From: Bacillus kexueae | Lineage (GTDB): Bacteria > Bacillota > Bacilli > Bacillales > Aeribacillaceae | DNA: 64,000 nucleotides | NCBI RefSeq assembly: GCF_022809095.1 | Contig: NZ_JALAZE010000001.1 | Span: 1 to 64,000, forward strand | Reading direction: 5' to 3' | Position numbers and translations under genes: made by a program | In this document: in pieces, positions 28,642 through 37,590 of the stretch | Numbering within the stretch: position 1 is the stretch's first letter | Layout: the number at the start of each line of letters is the position of its first letter | The notes under the pieces: model-generated | Databases searched by the model: none | Seen by the model: the letters and a program-made list of their open reading frames with translations, nothing else | What the model was told of the DNA's origin: nothing

Positions 28642-29151
28642 TTACCCTTTTTGCCATTCATCTCCACATAACTCTAGTATATTTAAACCTTCTGATGCTT
28701 CAGGTGCTTCAAAAAATTTCGTAACACGGAAAAACATTGCTTCCGTATCAAAAGGTGCTCTTTCGGGTTGTTCAGTACGCCTTCGTTCAATTTGTCGTAA
28801 GCATTGTTCGTTCTTTACATTCAGATATATTAGTTGGTGGCATGCATTAACCCCTGATGCCATATCCAAAAACCACTCCCGCTGTTTTTTCGTATTAGCC
28901 GGGAAATCCATTACAACATCTGTACCGACACTTAATATGTTTTGGACATGTTTTTTCACCAATGGCTTGATTTGCAGTGAAAATTTCAAATAATCATCAA
29001 AGGTTTTGATTTGATTGGGAAACAGAGATGAAAGCCACTCATCCTCCGATAAGAGTACCGCATGTTTATCCTTCGCTAACTGTATTGATTTCGTTGATTT
29101 TCCTGCGCCCATTTTTCCGCAGAAAAAGTATAGCGTTCCTGTTTGATTCAA
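28642..29151 (-). CDS. P-loop kinase-like AAA protein
   Basis: The protein has 169 residues. The Walker A FFCGKMGAGKSTKSIQLAKD begins near residue 9; DVVMDFPANTKKQREWF near 90 and an Arg-rich lid QIERRRTEQPE near 125 look like small-molecule or nucleotide kinases. The start is TTG 29151 with GGGGG nine bases before. Substrate unknown; this type is often annotated as an AAA family ATPase and can be a phosphotransferase for a resistance or metabolite substrate. Confidence 0.75.
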   Translation of the reverse strand: MNQTGTLYFFCGKMGAGKSTKSIQLAKDKHAVLLSEDEWLSSLFPNQIKTFDDYLKFSLQIKPLVKKHVQNILSVGTDVVMDFPANTKKQREWFLDMASGVNACHQLIYLNVKNEQCLRQIERRRTEQPERAPFDTEAMFFRVTKFFEAPEASEGLNILELCGDEWQKG

Positions 29152-29258
29152 ATTTTTAAACCCCCGTACTTTTTGCGCAACATGGCCTAGCTTGTCGGTT
29201 GAATTGGTTTTTCAATAGCTTGAACAATCACTTACATCCAAATCGTCCTTACAAAAGA

Positions 29259-30326
29259 TTATTGAAAATAACGTTTTGCTCCTAAGTACCGTTCCTTCCA
29301 ATAGGAATTCGTTAAGCTAGAAATCATCACACCGCTAGAACTAGCATGAATGAATTGCTGATTCCCTAAATAAATTCCCATATGTGAAGGGCCTTCTTTA
29401 TACGTTTCAAAATAAACAAAGTCTCCAACAGAAGGCTCTTTCACTTCTGTCATTACGTTCCAATACCCAGCAGTAGACAAACGAGAGATCGATGTTACTT
29501 TATTCATTACGTAATAAATAAAGCCGCTACAATCAAATCCAGATGGAGTATTCCCTCCCCACTTATAAGGAGTGCCGGTGAGTTTTTTTGCCTCATTAAT
29601 CATCAACAGAACTTTACCGTTTGTAATCGTATCGGTTTGTTGTTCAGTTTGAGTTTGCTTTTCACTTGGTGTAGGCGAATCAACAACCGTTGTTGTTACT
29701 TTTAATACTTGTCCTGGATAAATAGTGTCTGAGCTTAATTGATTCATAGATTTAAGCTGCTGAACAGATACATTTAATGAAGAAGCGATTTTCCATAGCG
29801 AATCACCTTGTTTCACCGTATATGTATTCGATACTTCCTTATTAGATGATTGCTTGTTTTCTGTTGTATTCGACTGACTTGACTCCGCTGGCGTCTGACC
29901 TTCTGTCTTATTCAGCTTTAGCGTCTGCCCAGGATAAATGACATCAGAAGACAATGCATTCCATTCTTTTAATTGTTGAACTGAAACGGAGTGCTTGTTG
30001 GCAATTAACCAGAGCGAGTCCCCTTTTTTCACAGTATATGTTTTATTTGTTGAAGTCGTTTCAGTTGGTGTTTCTTGTTTCACAGTACTTGTTGTCGTTT
30101 CATTGTTGTTTTGCCCAGGAATTTGAAGTACTTGTCCTACATACAAGAAATCAGTTGTAAGGCCGTTAACTGATTTTAATGAGGACACTGACGTATTGTA
30201 CTTTTGAGACAAACTCCAAAGCGTATCACCAGACTTTACTTTAATACTATCTGCAGATGCGATGGTGGTAATCATTGTAGAACCAAGTACAGCTGATGTT
30301 GTTAGTCCGATTATTTTCCGCTTCAT
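29259..30326 (-). CDS. cwlS: Secreted cell-wall hydrolase with three LysM domains and NlpC/P60 (CwlS-like)
   Basis: The 355-residue protein has an N-terminal signal peptide (KRKIIGLTTSAVLGSTM to ASA). Three LysM repeats follow at about 27-70, 94-137 and 168-211 (YTVKKGDSLWLIANKHSVSV and similar), joined by Ser/Thr/Gln-rich linkers. The C-terminal NlpC/P60 domain has the catalytic Cys in SGFDCSGFIYYVM, His in PSHMGIYLG and a third residue in FIHASSSG. It cleaves D-Glu-meso-DAP bonds in peptidoglycan during cell separation. Position beside the yoj genes matches B. subtilis cwlS (yojL); LytE/LytF are close relatives. Confidence 0.88.
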   Translation of the reverse strand: MKRKIIGLTTSAVLGSTMITTIASADSIKVKSGDTLWSLSQKYNTSVSSLKSVNGLTTDFLYVGQVLQIPGQNNNETTTSTVKQETPTETTSTNKTYTVKKGDSLWLIANKHSVSVQQLKEWNALSSDVIYPGQTLKLNKTEGQTPAESSQSNTTENKQSSNKEVSNTYTVKQGDSLWKIASSLNVSVQQLKSMNQLSSDTIYPGQVLKVTTTVVDSPTPSEKQTQTEQQTDTITNGKVLLMINEAKKLTGTPYKWGGNTPSGFDCSGFIYYVMNKVTSISRLSTAGYWNVMTEVKEPSVGDFVYFETYKEGPSHMGIYLGNQQFIHASSSGVMISSLTNSYWKERYLGAKRYFQ

Positions 30327-30482
30327 ATAGCGAATACCCTCCTAGAAACACATTCGATTAACATAATTTTACTAAATGCAAGTCTAAAAAACTACAATAT
30401 TTTTTGTTTTTATGCATAAATATATATATTTTCCTATTTTCCGAGAGGGCCGATTCTACAAAATCGAACGATACGAGCTTTC

Positions 30483-31673
30483 TTATACTTTTTTGGCAAC
30501 CGCATTTGTCAGGAAACGTTTTTGATAATAAACGAAAGAAACAGTAAATAGCGAAAACAAACCAAATAACAACACCATCTTTTGAAGTCCAATTGTATCT
30601 AAAAATAAACCTGTTAATAACAAAACGATTTGGAACAATATTCGATCATACATACTTCTAAATGAAAAGAGACGTCCATGATAAGCACGATCTACTTTTG
30701 TTTGTAAGATGGTCGTTACGATTGGGAAAAAACATCCCGCTGAGATTCCAAATACCGCAAAGGAAATATATATTGTGGACTTGTATTCACTATAGAATAA
30801 TAGTAGATGCGCAATGGAAATAAATATGGCGAATAGAAGCATTAACTTCTCATGGTCAACAACTTCTGTTAACCGTTTAACGAGAAATGCCCCTAATAAA
30901 AAGCCAATTCCTTCAACAGTATAGATCATCCCTTTCATTGAGGCTTCTTGATGCCATTCACTTAATTCAATGACCATTAAATTAAATCCGCCAATGAAGA
31001 TAATTGGGACAATCATTAATATCACCGCGCGAAGTGCAATATCGTTTTGTTTCAATATAGGAAAAACCTCGACAAAAGATGTTTTTTCTTTCTTTTTCGA
31101 TTTATTCTGTTCTTCTTCTGGTACTTGCAAATAAAATGTCGCAACAAAAAGTGCAAAATAGGCAACCATTGAACCTACATATAAAGTAGAAAGACTTACA
31201 ATCGTTAGAAGAAATCCAGCCAAAGCCGTTCCAGCAATACGTGAGATAGTCCCGACATTCATATGAACACGATTTAAATCAAGGATTTCTTTCTCCTCTA
31301 CAATCATGGGAATGACAGCTTGCAATGCAGGAAAGTAAAAGGCTGCTGAAATTTGAATGACAATTAAAAATAAAACCATAAAAAAGATTTCTTGTTCCGC
31401 AATCGCCCAAAACATAAATAATACACTAACCATACGCCCTAAGCTTGCGTACACAAGTATTGCTTTTTTGGAGTAGCGATCAATTACGTTTCCAGCTAGC
31501 GGACCGACCACTACTCCAGCTAAAAGGCCAATAAATAAAATAACCGATTTCTTGAAATCGGATGGTATATTTTGCTGCATAAATTCTAAGTTACCGATGA
31601 TTCCAAGCCATAAACCTAATCCAGCAATGAGCTCACCCGATAATACTATCCATACATTTCTATTTCTCCACAT
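30483..31673 (-). CDS. MFS transporter
   Basis: The 396-residue protein has about 12 hydrophobic segments and the MFS loop motif NVIDRYSKKAILVYASLGR between segments 2 and 3, plus a cytoplasmic Lys-rich loop (KSKKKEKTSF) at the middle. It resembles drug or macrolide-efflux type MFS proteins. AGAGGG precedes the ATG. It is divergent from the MATE gene with about 150 bp between. Substrate unknown. Confidence 0.85.
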   Translation of the reverse strand: MWRNRNVWIVLSGELIAGLGLWLGIIGNLEFMQQNIPSDFKKSVILFIGLLAGVVVGPLAGNVIDRYSKKAILVYASLGRMVSVLFMFWAIAEQEIFFMVLFLIVIQISAAFYFPALQAVIPMIVEEKEILDLNRVHMNVGTISRIAGTALAGFLLTIVSLSTLYVGSMVAYFALFVATFYLQVPEEEQNKSKKKEKTSFVEVFPILKQNDIALRAVILMIVPIIFIGGFNLMVIELSEWHQEASMKGMIYTVEGIGFLLGAFLVKRLTEVVDHEKLMLLFAIFISIAHLLLFYSEYKSTIYISFAVFGISAGCFFPIVTTILQTKVDRAYHGRLFSFRSMYDRILFQIVLLLTGLFLDTIGLQKMVLLFGLFSLFTVSFVYYQKRFLTNAVAKKV

Positions 31674-31826
31674 GGTATATACCCTCTTTTAATTTTTTAA
31701 CATTTACTATAGCACGCTTTTTATTGTTTCGCTATACGAAATAAGTATTGAATATTGAAAAAATTGTCAGTCTACTACTTTTTTTATATAATTCATTCAT
31801 ACTCTATTGAAATCGAGGAAACGGAT

Positions 31827-33194
31827 ATGAAGATAACTAATTCTTTAAAGGAAAAAGTCCTGCAGTTTTTCGTGATTTTTACACCCATTTTCATCACCCA
31901 GATTAGTTTATATGCAATGAATTTCTTTGATACGATGATGTCTGGTCGTGTCAGTTCGGCCGATTTAGCTGGAGTCGCCATCGGATCAAGCATATGGGTT
32001 CCCGTATATACAGGATTGAGCGGTATTTTACTTGCAATCACCCCGATAGTCGCCCAATTAGTTGGAGCCAAAAAAGAAAACGAAGTATCAAATTCTGTCT
32101 TTCAAGGAATCTATTTATCACTCTTTTTGTCTGTTATTATTTTAATTATGGGTTTCGTGACGATCGATTGGATACTTGGTTTAATGGATTTAACAGATTC
32201 CGTAAACCGAATTGCGAAAGGATACTTGATTGCACTATCATTTGGTATCTTCCCTTTATTTGCAAACACCGTATTTAGAAGTTTTATTGATGCGCTAGGA
32301 CAGACGCGTGTGACGATGGTCATTACCTTAACATCGCTACCTGTTAATATACTGTTTAATTATGTTTTTATTTTCGGAGCGTTTTTCATTCCTAGCTTCG
32401 GTGGGATTGGTGCGGGAATTGCTTCTGCAATTACGTACTGGTTTATTTTCGGTTTATCCTTTTATATTGTAAAGAAAAAAGATCCCTTCTGTCGCTTCCG
32501 TATTTTTGAAGCATTTAAACCTGTATCGATGGCGAAATGGAAAGAAATTTTACAAGTCGGAGTGCCTATTGGCCTTTCAATCTTTTTTGAAACGAGTATC
32601 TTCGCTGCTGTTACGTTATTCATGAGCAACTACGATACTGTGACGATCGCTTCCCATCAGGCAGCGTTAAATTTTGCCTCCATGATGTATATGCTTCCAT
32701 TAAGTATATCAATGGCATTAACGATTGTAGTGGGCTTTGAAGTGGGCGGCAGAAGGTGGAGAGATGCGAAACAATATTCAGTCATTGGAATCGCATTTGC
32801 AGTTCTCTTATCCATTGTAACAGCTGCGATTATTTACTTTTTACGTTCACCGATTGCAGGCCTTTATACAACAGAAGAAGCTGTTTTATATTTAACGCAA
32901 CAGTTCCTTTTATACGCCATTTTCTTCCAGCTTTCTGATGCGATTCAAGCACCCATTCAGGGCGTACTTAGAGGATATAAAGACGTGAATGTCACTTTCA
33001 TTATGTCTTTAATTTCTTATTGGGTTATCGGTTTACCTGTTGGATTTATTCTTGCAAATGAAACAACACTCGGCCCATTTGGTTATTGGGTCGGTTTAAT
33101 AACTGGTTTAGCCGTTGGAGCCATTTGTTTATCTTTCCGTTTGAAAATCGTACAAAAAAAGTTTCAGACTATAAACGAAGGGGCTGCTTTATAA
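31827..33194 (+). CDS. MATE-family multidrug efflux protein (YojI-like)
   Basis: The frame is open from 31755, but GAGGAAACGGAT before ATG 31827 gives the true start and about 455 residues. There are twelve hydrophobic segments in two halves and MATE signatures TQISLYAMNFFDTMMSGRVS and GLSIFFETSIFAAVTLFMSN. It exports cationic drugs using a sodium or proton gradient. YojI of B. subtilis occupies the equivalent place. A terminator follows. Confidence 0.88.
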   Translation: MKITNSLKEKVLQFFVIFTPIFITQISLYAMNFFDTMMSGRVSSADLAGVAIGSSIWVPVYTGLSGILLAITPIVAQLVGAKKENEVSNSVFQGIYLSLFLSVIILIMGFVTIDWILGLMDLTDSVNRIAKGYLIALSFGIFPLFANTVFRSFIDALGQTRVTMVITLTSLPVNILFNYVFIFGAFFIPSFGGIGAGIASAITYWFIFGLSFYIVKKKDPFCRFRIFEAFKPVSMAKWKEILQVGVPIGLSIFFETSIFAAVTLFMSNYDTVTIASHQAALNFASMMYMLPLSISMALTIVVGFEVGGRRWRDAKQYSVIGIAFAVLLSIVTAAIIYFLRSPIAGLYTTEEAVLYLTQQFLLYAIFFQLSDAIQAPIQGVLRGYKDVNVTFIMSLISYWVIGLPVGFILANETTLGPFGYWVGLITGLAVGAICLSFRLKIVQKKFQTINEGAAL

Positions 33195-33207
33195 GTCCCT
33201 AAAAATG

Positions 33208-33247
33208 AAGCAAGTGGACTGTTTTCTCCACTTGCTTTTGTTTTTTA
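33208..33247 (+). terminator. Terminator of the MATE gene
   Basis: AAGCAAGTGGA pairs with TCCACTTGCTT, followed by TTGTTTTTT. Confidence 0.85.
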
Positions 33248-33621
33248 TGATGTAATACTTTTTACTTTCCAACGATCTATTGGAACCACTACATATCAGT
33301 CATATAAAACGTCTTCAACTTGTATCCTTCATGTACTTAGCTTACTTCGGAAAGGCAATTCGCACCCTTGCTCTCAGTGCGTAAGAGAAGATTTCGTTGT
33401 GAAAATGATGGTTAACATGGCAATTGAATGAGGAACCTTATCAACTTGATTGAGAGGATTATTGTTGGTAGGTTTTATTATTTTCCGTAACTCATTTGAA
33501 ATAATATACGGCTATGCCGATTGGGTTGGTCACCCTACAGTTACGAGAACGAAATTTTTTTTTGCTTCTTTTCTTATCAAGAGGAAGGGGCTGAAAATTC
33601 GGACATCCCCCTCCTTTTTTA
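33248..33621. other. Non-coding gap with a plus-strand terminator-like hairpin
   Basis: No gene is credible. GAGGAAGGGG (33581-33590) and CCCCCTCC (33607-33614) form a hairpin followed by six T on the plus strand, although no plus-strand gene directly precedes it. It may end an unannotated transcript or be left over from a lost gene. Confidence 0.4.
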
Positions 33622-34269
33622 TTAATCGAACTTGTACGTCCAAAACACTTCTTTCTCTAACATTTGTTGTAATCGTTGATCAAATTGAATATTTTGAACA
33701 AGCCAAAATGTCTGTGACTTATGCGCTTTAATGGCTTCAAGCTTTATGTCAGCTACTTCTTTTATGTCAATTTCAACATCTGGGTGTCCAATATGCTCAA
33801 AGCGGTCATTGGAAAAAGCTAGACAATAAACAGTTGGACGTAAATGTGCTTCCATTTTTTCAACCGCACGAATGACAGCTGCACCGCACGCATCGTGATC
33901 AGGATGAACAGCATAGCCTGGATAAAATGTCACAATATGCGTTGGTTTCACATCTTGGATAATGTCATAAAAATGATTGGAAAGTTTTTCATCATCTTCA
34001 AACTCCAACGTTTTATCTCGATATCCTAACATTCGTAAATCTTTAATATCAAGAACTTTCGCGACTTCTTCCAACTCCTGCTTTCGAATATTTCGTAACG
34101 TTTCCCGATTAGCAATGATGGGGTTTCCCATATTTCTCCCCATTTCTCCTAAAGTACAGCATGCATACGTAACAGGCACGTTTTCTTTTCGTTTTAAAGC
34201 GATAAACCCAGCGACGCCAAACGCCTCATCGTCCGGATGGGGCAAGATAACTAATAATCGTTCTTCCAT
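33622..34269 (-). CDS. bshB2: Bacillithiol synthesis deacetylase BshB2
   Basis: The 215-residue PIG-L/LmbE family protein has zinc ligands in ILPHPDDEAFG (His and Asp near residue 11) and HPDHDACGAA (His near 125). BshB2 deacetylates GlcNAc-malate in the second step of bacillithiol synthesis and overlaps with BshB1. CCTLGEMGRNMGNP is typical. It follows yojF by 12 bp, as in B. subtilis yojG-yojF. AAAGGAG precedes the ATG. Confidence 0.93.
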   Translation of the reverse strand: MEERLLVILPHPDDEAFGVAGFIALKRKENVPVTYACCTLGEMGRNMGNPIIANRETLRNIRKQELEEVAKVLDIKDLRMLGYRDKTLEFEDDEKLSNHFYDIIQDVKPTHIVTFYPGYAVHPDHDACGAAVIRAVEKMEAHLRPTVYCLAFSNDRFEHIGHPDVEIDIKEVADIKLEAIKAHKSQTFWLVQNIQFDQRLQQMLEKEVFWTYKFD

Positions 34270-34281
34270 CGTTATACTCCT

Positions 34282-34632
34282 TTATTCTTGAAATGGTGAT
34301 TTACTTATTTGAAGCGCAATAGCCAATTTGCCATCTTGATCATGTCCTGCCATTAATAATCGACCACCGTTATCGATTTCATAATCGGTAATTCCCTCCG
34401 CATAAATCCATCCATCTTCAGTCTTTAACCCTACGCGATAAGGGCCTTTCCCTTTTATTTTCGCTTGTGAGAATTTTACTTTTGCATTTCGAATAAACGC
34501 AACAACAGTCATATTATTTTCGTTATTATGAGCGTTATAGGCACCTGTTGTCGTTTCCAAGTGTACATATACATTTTCATGAACAAATTCATCTAATTTA
34601 CGCTGAATTTGTTCTACATTTACTTTTTGCAA
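34282..34632 (-). CDS. yojF: YojF family (DUF1806) protein
   Basis: The 116-residue protein contains VHLETTTGAYNAHNNENNMT and KGKGPYRVGLKTEDGWIYAE, matching DUF1806/YojF as I recall it. It is small and soluble with a beta-rich pattern. It forms an operon with bshB2 downstream, so a link to bacillithiol metabolism is plausible but unproven. Confidence 0.85.
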   Translation of the reverse strand: MQKVNVEQIQRKLDEFVHENVYVHLETTTGAYNAHNNENNMTVVAFIRNAKVKFSQAKIKGKGPYRVGLKTEDGWIYAEGITDYEIDNGGRLLMAGHDQDGKLAIALQISKSPFQE

Positions 34633-35018
34633 CGTAATGAACCTCCTTAATTTCTTATTATTTTTCTTGCTTCCATCATGATGTTTCGAATAATGACTCT
34701 TTTTGTGTATAAAGTTCTTTTACATACCCTTTCAGAGAACCCAAACATTCTTCAGATGCATGCTTATTTTCGGTAGATACCCCTGTATTGTAGCTACCCT
34801 CCACTTTGTTTGTCTAAAGAAACCACGACCTTTAACATATTCGTTATGAATACGGGATAACGACTTGAATTTATGTACCGATAATTTTTAGTATTCGACA
34901 TGGCCAAGACTCATGTTGCATTTCTATAATATGGTCTTTCAACACCTTATAACTTTCTTGTTCAATCTCAGACTTTCTCGTTTTCGAAAGGTTAAAAGGG
35001 ACTAACTACCCATCCGTA
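34633..35018. other. Gap with decayed coding-like sequence
   Basis: The minus strand shows protein-like fragments in different frames, for example GSYNTGVSTENKHASEECLG followed by SLKGYVKELYTQKESLFETS and a stop near 34676, and SEIEQESYKVLKDHIIEMQH near 34960. None has a ribosome site with a start. They may be remains of one or two small genes; no family recognised. Confidence 0.3.
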
Positions 35019-35282
35019 TCAAGAACGAATTTCTTCTATTACTTCATGATGCAACAATAATAACTGCAGTTTTTCTTCATGGGACAAGTTGGAATAGACA
35101 ATCCGTTTTGAAGCTTGAACGAATTTTGCTTCAGGTGATTTTCGTAAACGTGGGTGAGTCTTCTCATCCAATAATTCAGCTTTAATAATATCTTTCAATG
35201 TAAATTCTTCATTGTGTACCTCTTTTAAGGATCTGTTCGACCATAGGGATTGATAAGATTTTAACAACTCATTCATATCCAA
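35019..35282 (-). CDS. Small uncharacterised soluble protein
   Basis: 87 residues from TTG 35282, six bases after AAGGAG (an ATG at 35276 is also possible). It is charged and helical: LKSYQSLWSNRSLKEVHNEE, KSPEAKFVQASKRIV, NLSHEEKLQLLLLHHEVIEE. No membrane segment, no recognised family. It lies alone between decayed sequence and a family B repeat. Confidence 0.6.
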   Translation of the reverse strand: MDMNELLKSYQSLWSNRSLKEVHNEEFTLKDIIKAELLDEKTHPRLRKSPEAKFVQASKRIVYSNLSHEEKLQLLLLHHEVIEEIRS

Positions 35283-35334
35283 CGTATTCTCCTTCGTATT
35301 GTAAAAGTTTTAGATGCATAAGTAAAAAATTTTG

Positions 35335-35535
35335 CTTTGGCTGTTTTTGTATGCTTTGCTGTTTTTTCAGCCATTTTTAGAATGAATACTTACCATTATA
35401 CTCCCGATAACTTGTTTTCCTCGACATCCAACAGGAATCAAGTGCCCTCCGCTTCATTACTTAAAGAAAATAATCGTGATCAATGTGTTTAATACATACT
35501 AAAAATAACAATCTTTTAGAAAAGAGCTTTGGCTT
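35335..35535 (+). repeat. Dispersed repeat family B, decayed copy
   Basis: CTGTTTTTTCAGCCATTTTT, ACTTGTTTTCCTCG and AACAATCTTTTAGAAAAGAG line up with the copy at 9174-9379. The central GC-rich part has decayed. Confidence 0.55.
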
Positions 35536-35629
35536 TAAATGCGAAAAGGAGCACTTTGAAGGCTCCTCATTCCACTTATGATGATTATAAATTTTATCCC
35601 TTGTTGTTTACATAAGATAATTATTGTAT

Positions 35630-35642
35630 ACCTAAATTAGGT
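35630..35642. promoter_or_regulatory. Palindrome resembling a DtxR-family metal-regulator box
   Basis: ACCTAAATTAGGT is a dyad (ACCTAA, A, TTAGGT) in a gap, followed by GAGCC. TTAGGTNAGCC is the left half of IdeR/SirR-type iron or manganese boxes. No gene follows it in the plus direction, so it may belong to a lost gene or be chance. Confidence 0.3.
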
Positions 35643-35716
35643 GAGCCTTATGCATTATTTTAAAGTTCTTCACAACGGCTCCTTATCCCTGCTGTTGAAG
35701 GGAGACAGTTGCTCGA

Positions 35717-35977
35717 TTATCGACTTTTCACAAGTAATTGAACCGCTTCTTCAACTAGATGTTTTGTATCTTCACCCTTTTCGATTTGGTCGCGGACACA
35801 CTTTTCTAAATTGGCACTTACGACGACTCCGATCGTTCGGTCTAATCCATTTCGAGCTGCCGACATTTGCGTCACAATTTCCCGGCAATCCTTCCCTTCT
35901 TCCATCATTTTCAAAATGCCGCGAAGCTGCCCCTCAATTCGTTTTATCCGATTCTTCATTTGTTGTGTATATTCCAT
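35717..35977 (-). CDS. CsoR/CstR-family (DUF156) transcriptional repressor
   Basis: The 86-residue all-helical repressor has the family core MKNRIKRIEGQLRGILKMME, Cys in GKDCREIVTQMSAARNGLD and a second Cys in SANLEKCVRDQ. Copper-sensing CsoR has a His four residues before the second Cys; here that place holds Asn (SANLEKC), so the site is Cys/Cys as in CstR or YrkD-type persulfide sensors. It lies 14 bp after rarD and may be cotranscribed. No sulfur or copper gene is adjacent, so its target is elsewhere. Confidence 0.82.
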   Translation of the reverse strand: MEYTQQMKNRIKRIEGQLRGILKMMEEGKDCREIVTQMSAARNGLDRTIGVVVSANLEKCVRDQIEKGEDTKHLVEEAVQLLVKSR

Positions 35978-35991
35978 AGCGCATTCTCCTT

Positions 35992-36912
35992 TTACATATG
36001 GAATGATTTAGCTTTCTTCCATTTCCATTTGCTTTTAACGTTCATTTGGCTTAATGTAAACACAATTATACCACACCAAATGAACGAGAATGTAAAGAAG
36101 TCATAGACCGAAAATGGTTCATGATATAAGAAAACTCCAATAAAAAATGTAATCGTCGGTGCGATATATTGTAAGACACCTATCATAAAGAGCGGAATTT
36201 TTGTTGCACCGCTCGCAAATAATAGCAATGGAATGGCCGTTGCAATCCCTCCACCAATGAGTAATAAGACGGTATGCATATCACTGATTAAAAAGGCGCT
36301 TTCTCCATTTGACGAAATATATATAAAGTAACTCATGGCAATTGGTAAAACAAATAAAGTTTCGAGCGTTAAGCTAAATGAAGCTTTTAATTTTGTCATC
36401 TTTTTCGTTAAACCGTAAAACCCAAACGTTAATGCGAGCAACAAGGAAACCCACGGAATCTTCCCGTATTCGAATGCTGAAATAAGAACTCCAATTCCAG
36501 CAAGCATAAATGCAACTTGTTGACCTCTGTTCATTTTTTCACTCAAAAAAAGTTTTCCTAAAAACACACTTACGATTGGATTAATATAATAGCCTAAACT
36601 TGTTTCTAAAACTCTTTCATGATTAACTGCCCATATGTAGACAAACCAATTTATACTTATTAGCACCGACGATAAAAATAAGTATAGAAGTAATTTCGGT
36701 TTTCTCAATATTTCTGTAATTTGTCCAAGAAGCTTGCGGACCTCGCGAGTGAAAATAAGTAAGATGATCATAAATCCAAATGACCAAATAATTCGATGAG
36801 CTAGTATTTCTTCTGAAGGAACTTCCTCCAAAAATTTCCAATAAAGCGGAAACACTCCCCACAAAATGTACGCTAGTGCCATGTAAAAAACACCTTGTTT
36901 TTCCTCGATCAT
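35992..36912 (-). CDS. rarD: RarD-type EamA-family transporter
   Basis: The 306-residue protein has ten hydrophobic segments and RarD hallmarks ALAYILWGVFPLYWKFL and LETSLGYYINPIVSVFLGKL. RarD proteins are putative exporters; the substrate is not known. GAGGTG precedes the ATG. B. subtilis yojE is the positional equivalent. Followed 14 bp later by the CsoR-family gene. Confidence 0.9.
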   Translation of the reverse strand: MIEEKQGVFYMALAYILWGVFPLYWKFLEEVPSEEILAHRIIWSFGFMIILLIFTREVRKLLGQITEILRKPKLLLYLFLSSVLISINWFVYIWAVNHERVLETSLGYYINPIVSVFLGKLFLSEKMNRGQQVAFMLAGIGVLISAFEYGKIPWVSLLLALTFGFYGLTKKMTKLKASFSLTLETLFVLPIAMSYFIYISSNGESAFLISDMHTVLLLIGGGIATAIPLLLFASGATKIPLFMIGVLQYIAPTITFFIGVFLYHEPFSVYDFFTFSFIWCGIIVFTLSQMNVKSKWKWKKAKSFHM

Positions 36913-37018
36913 AGTAAAAGCACCTCTATTTCATATGATATTGTGATGAACATTTACGAATAGAATTCATATAGTAGTGTGATTACGTTCTATTTCACCT
37001 AAAAAGGATGTGGATAAA

Positions 37019-37468
37019 ATGTTTCCTTGGAATAAATCCTCCAACTTCCCCTTTCAAATGAATGATATGCTTAAAAACATGAATCCAAAAGATGTCGAAA
37101 AGTATGTCAACGATGTGATGACTCAAGTATTTGGTGAATCATTCTCTCCTTCTATGATCATGCGTGAAGATGACAATCAAGTTTCTGAAGAAACAAAAGT
37201 TGAAGAATTACCGATTGATGTCATTGAAACGAGTGAATATGTGTTTGTCAAAGTCCCTCTAAGCGATGAAAATCATCCGATAAAAATTCGTCATACACAT
37301 CATACGTTACACATTATCCAAAGTTCGGAAGTGGAGTTTCAAAAGATTATGCTCCCTGCCCCCGTTCGTCGTAAAGGAACAAAAGCCTTTATTAAAGAAC
37401 AAACGCTAGAAATTCAATTAACGAAGATGGAAGATGTTGATTATACCGAAATTGAAATAACCCCTTAA
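37019..37468 (+). CDS. Hsp20-fold protein, probably spore-associated (GerT-like)
   Basis: About 149 residues from ATG 37019. An N-terminal MFPWNKSSNFPFQMNDMLKN segment is followed by an alpha-crystallin-like beta domain (about 62-145: DVIETSEYVFVKVPLSDEN, TKAFIKEQTLEIQLTK). Small-heat-shock-fold proteins of this size serve as spore coat proteins in bacilli, for example GerT, and this region in B. subtilis is rich in spore genes. The exact orthology is uncertain. A strong terminator follows. Confidence 0.65.
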   Translation: MFPWNKSSNFPFQMNDMLKNMNPKDVEKYVNDVMTQVFGESFSPSMIMREDDNQVSEETKVEELPIDVIETSEYVFVKVPLSDENHPIKIRHTHHTLHIIQSSEVEFQKIMLPAPVRRKGTKAFIKEQTLEIQLTKMEDVDYTEIEITP

Positions 37469-37500
37469 AAAACTACCTGTTCTGTACAGGTAGTTTTTTA
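37467..37500. terminator. Terminator after the Hsp20-fold gene
   Basis: AAAAAACTACCTGT pairs with ACAGGTAGTTTTTTA around a 5-base loop. Confidence 0.92.
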
Positions 37501-37590
37501 TCATGATCATTTCCTTGTTACATGTGGTAACTTACATACTACTTCACTGTTCGCATCAATAACTTCCTATGGTAGAACTAAAACCTCTCT

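Noticed and set aside
35600-35630. dif-like site (TTATGTAAAC on the minus strand)
   Set aside because: Only the right 10 bases resemble the remembered Bacillus dif; the left arm does not match.
35641-35979. 112-residue plus-strand open frame
   Set aside because: It lies antisense to the well-supported CsoR-family gene, and has no ribosome site.
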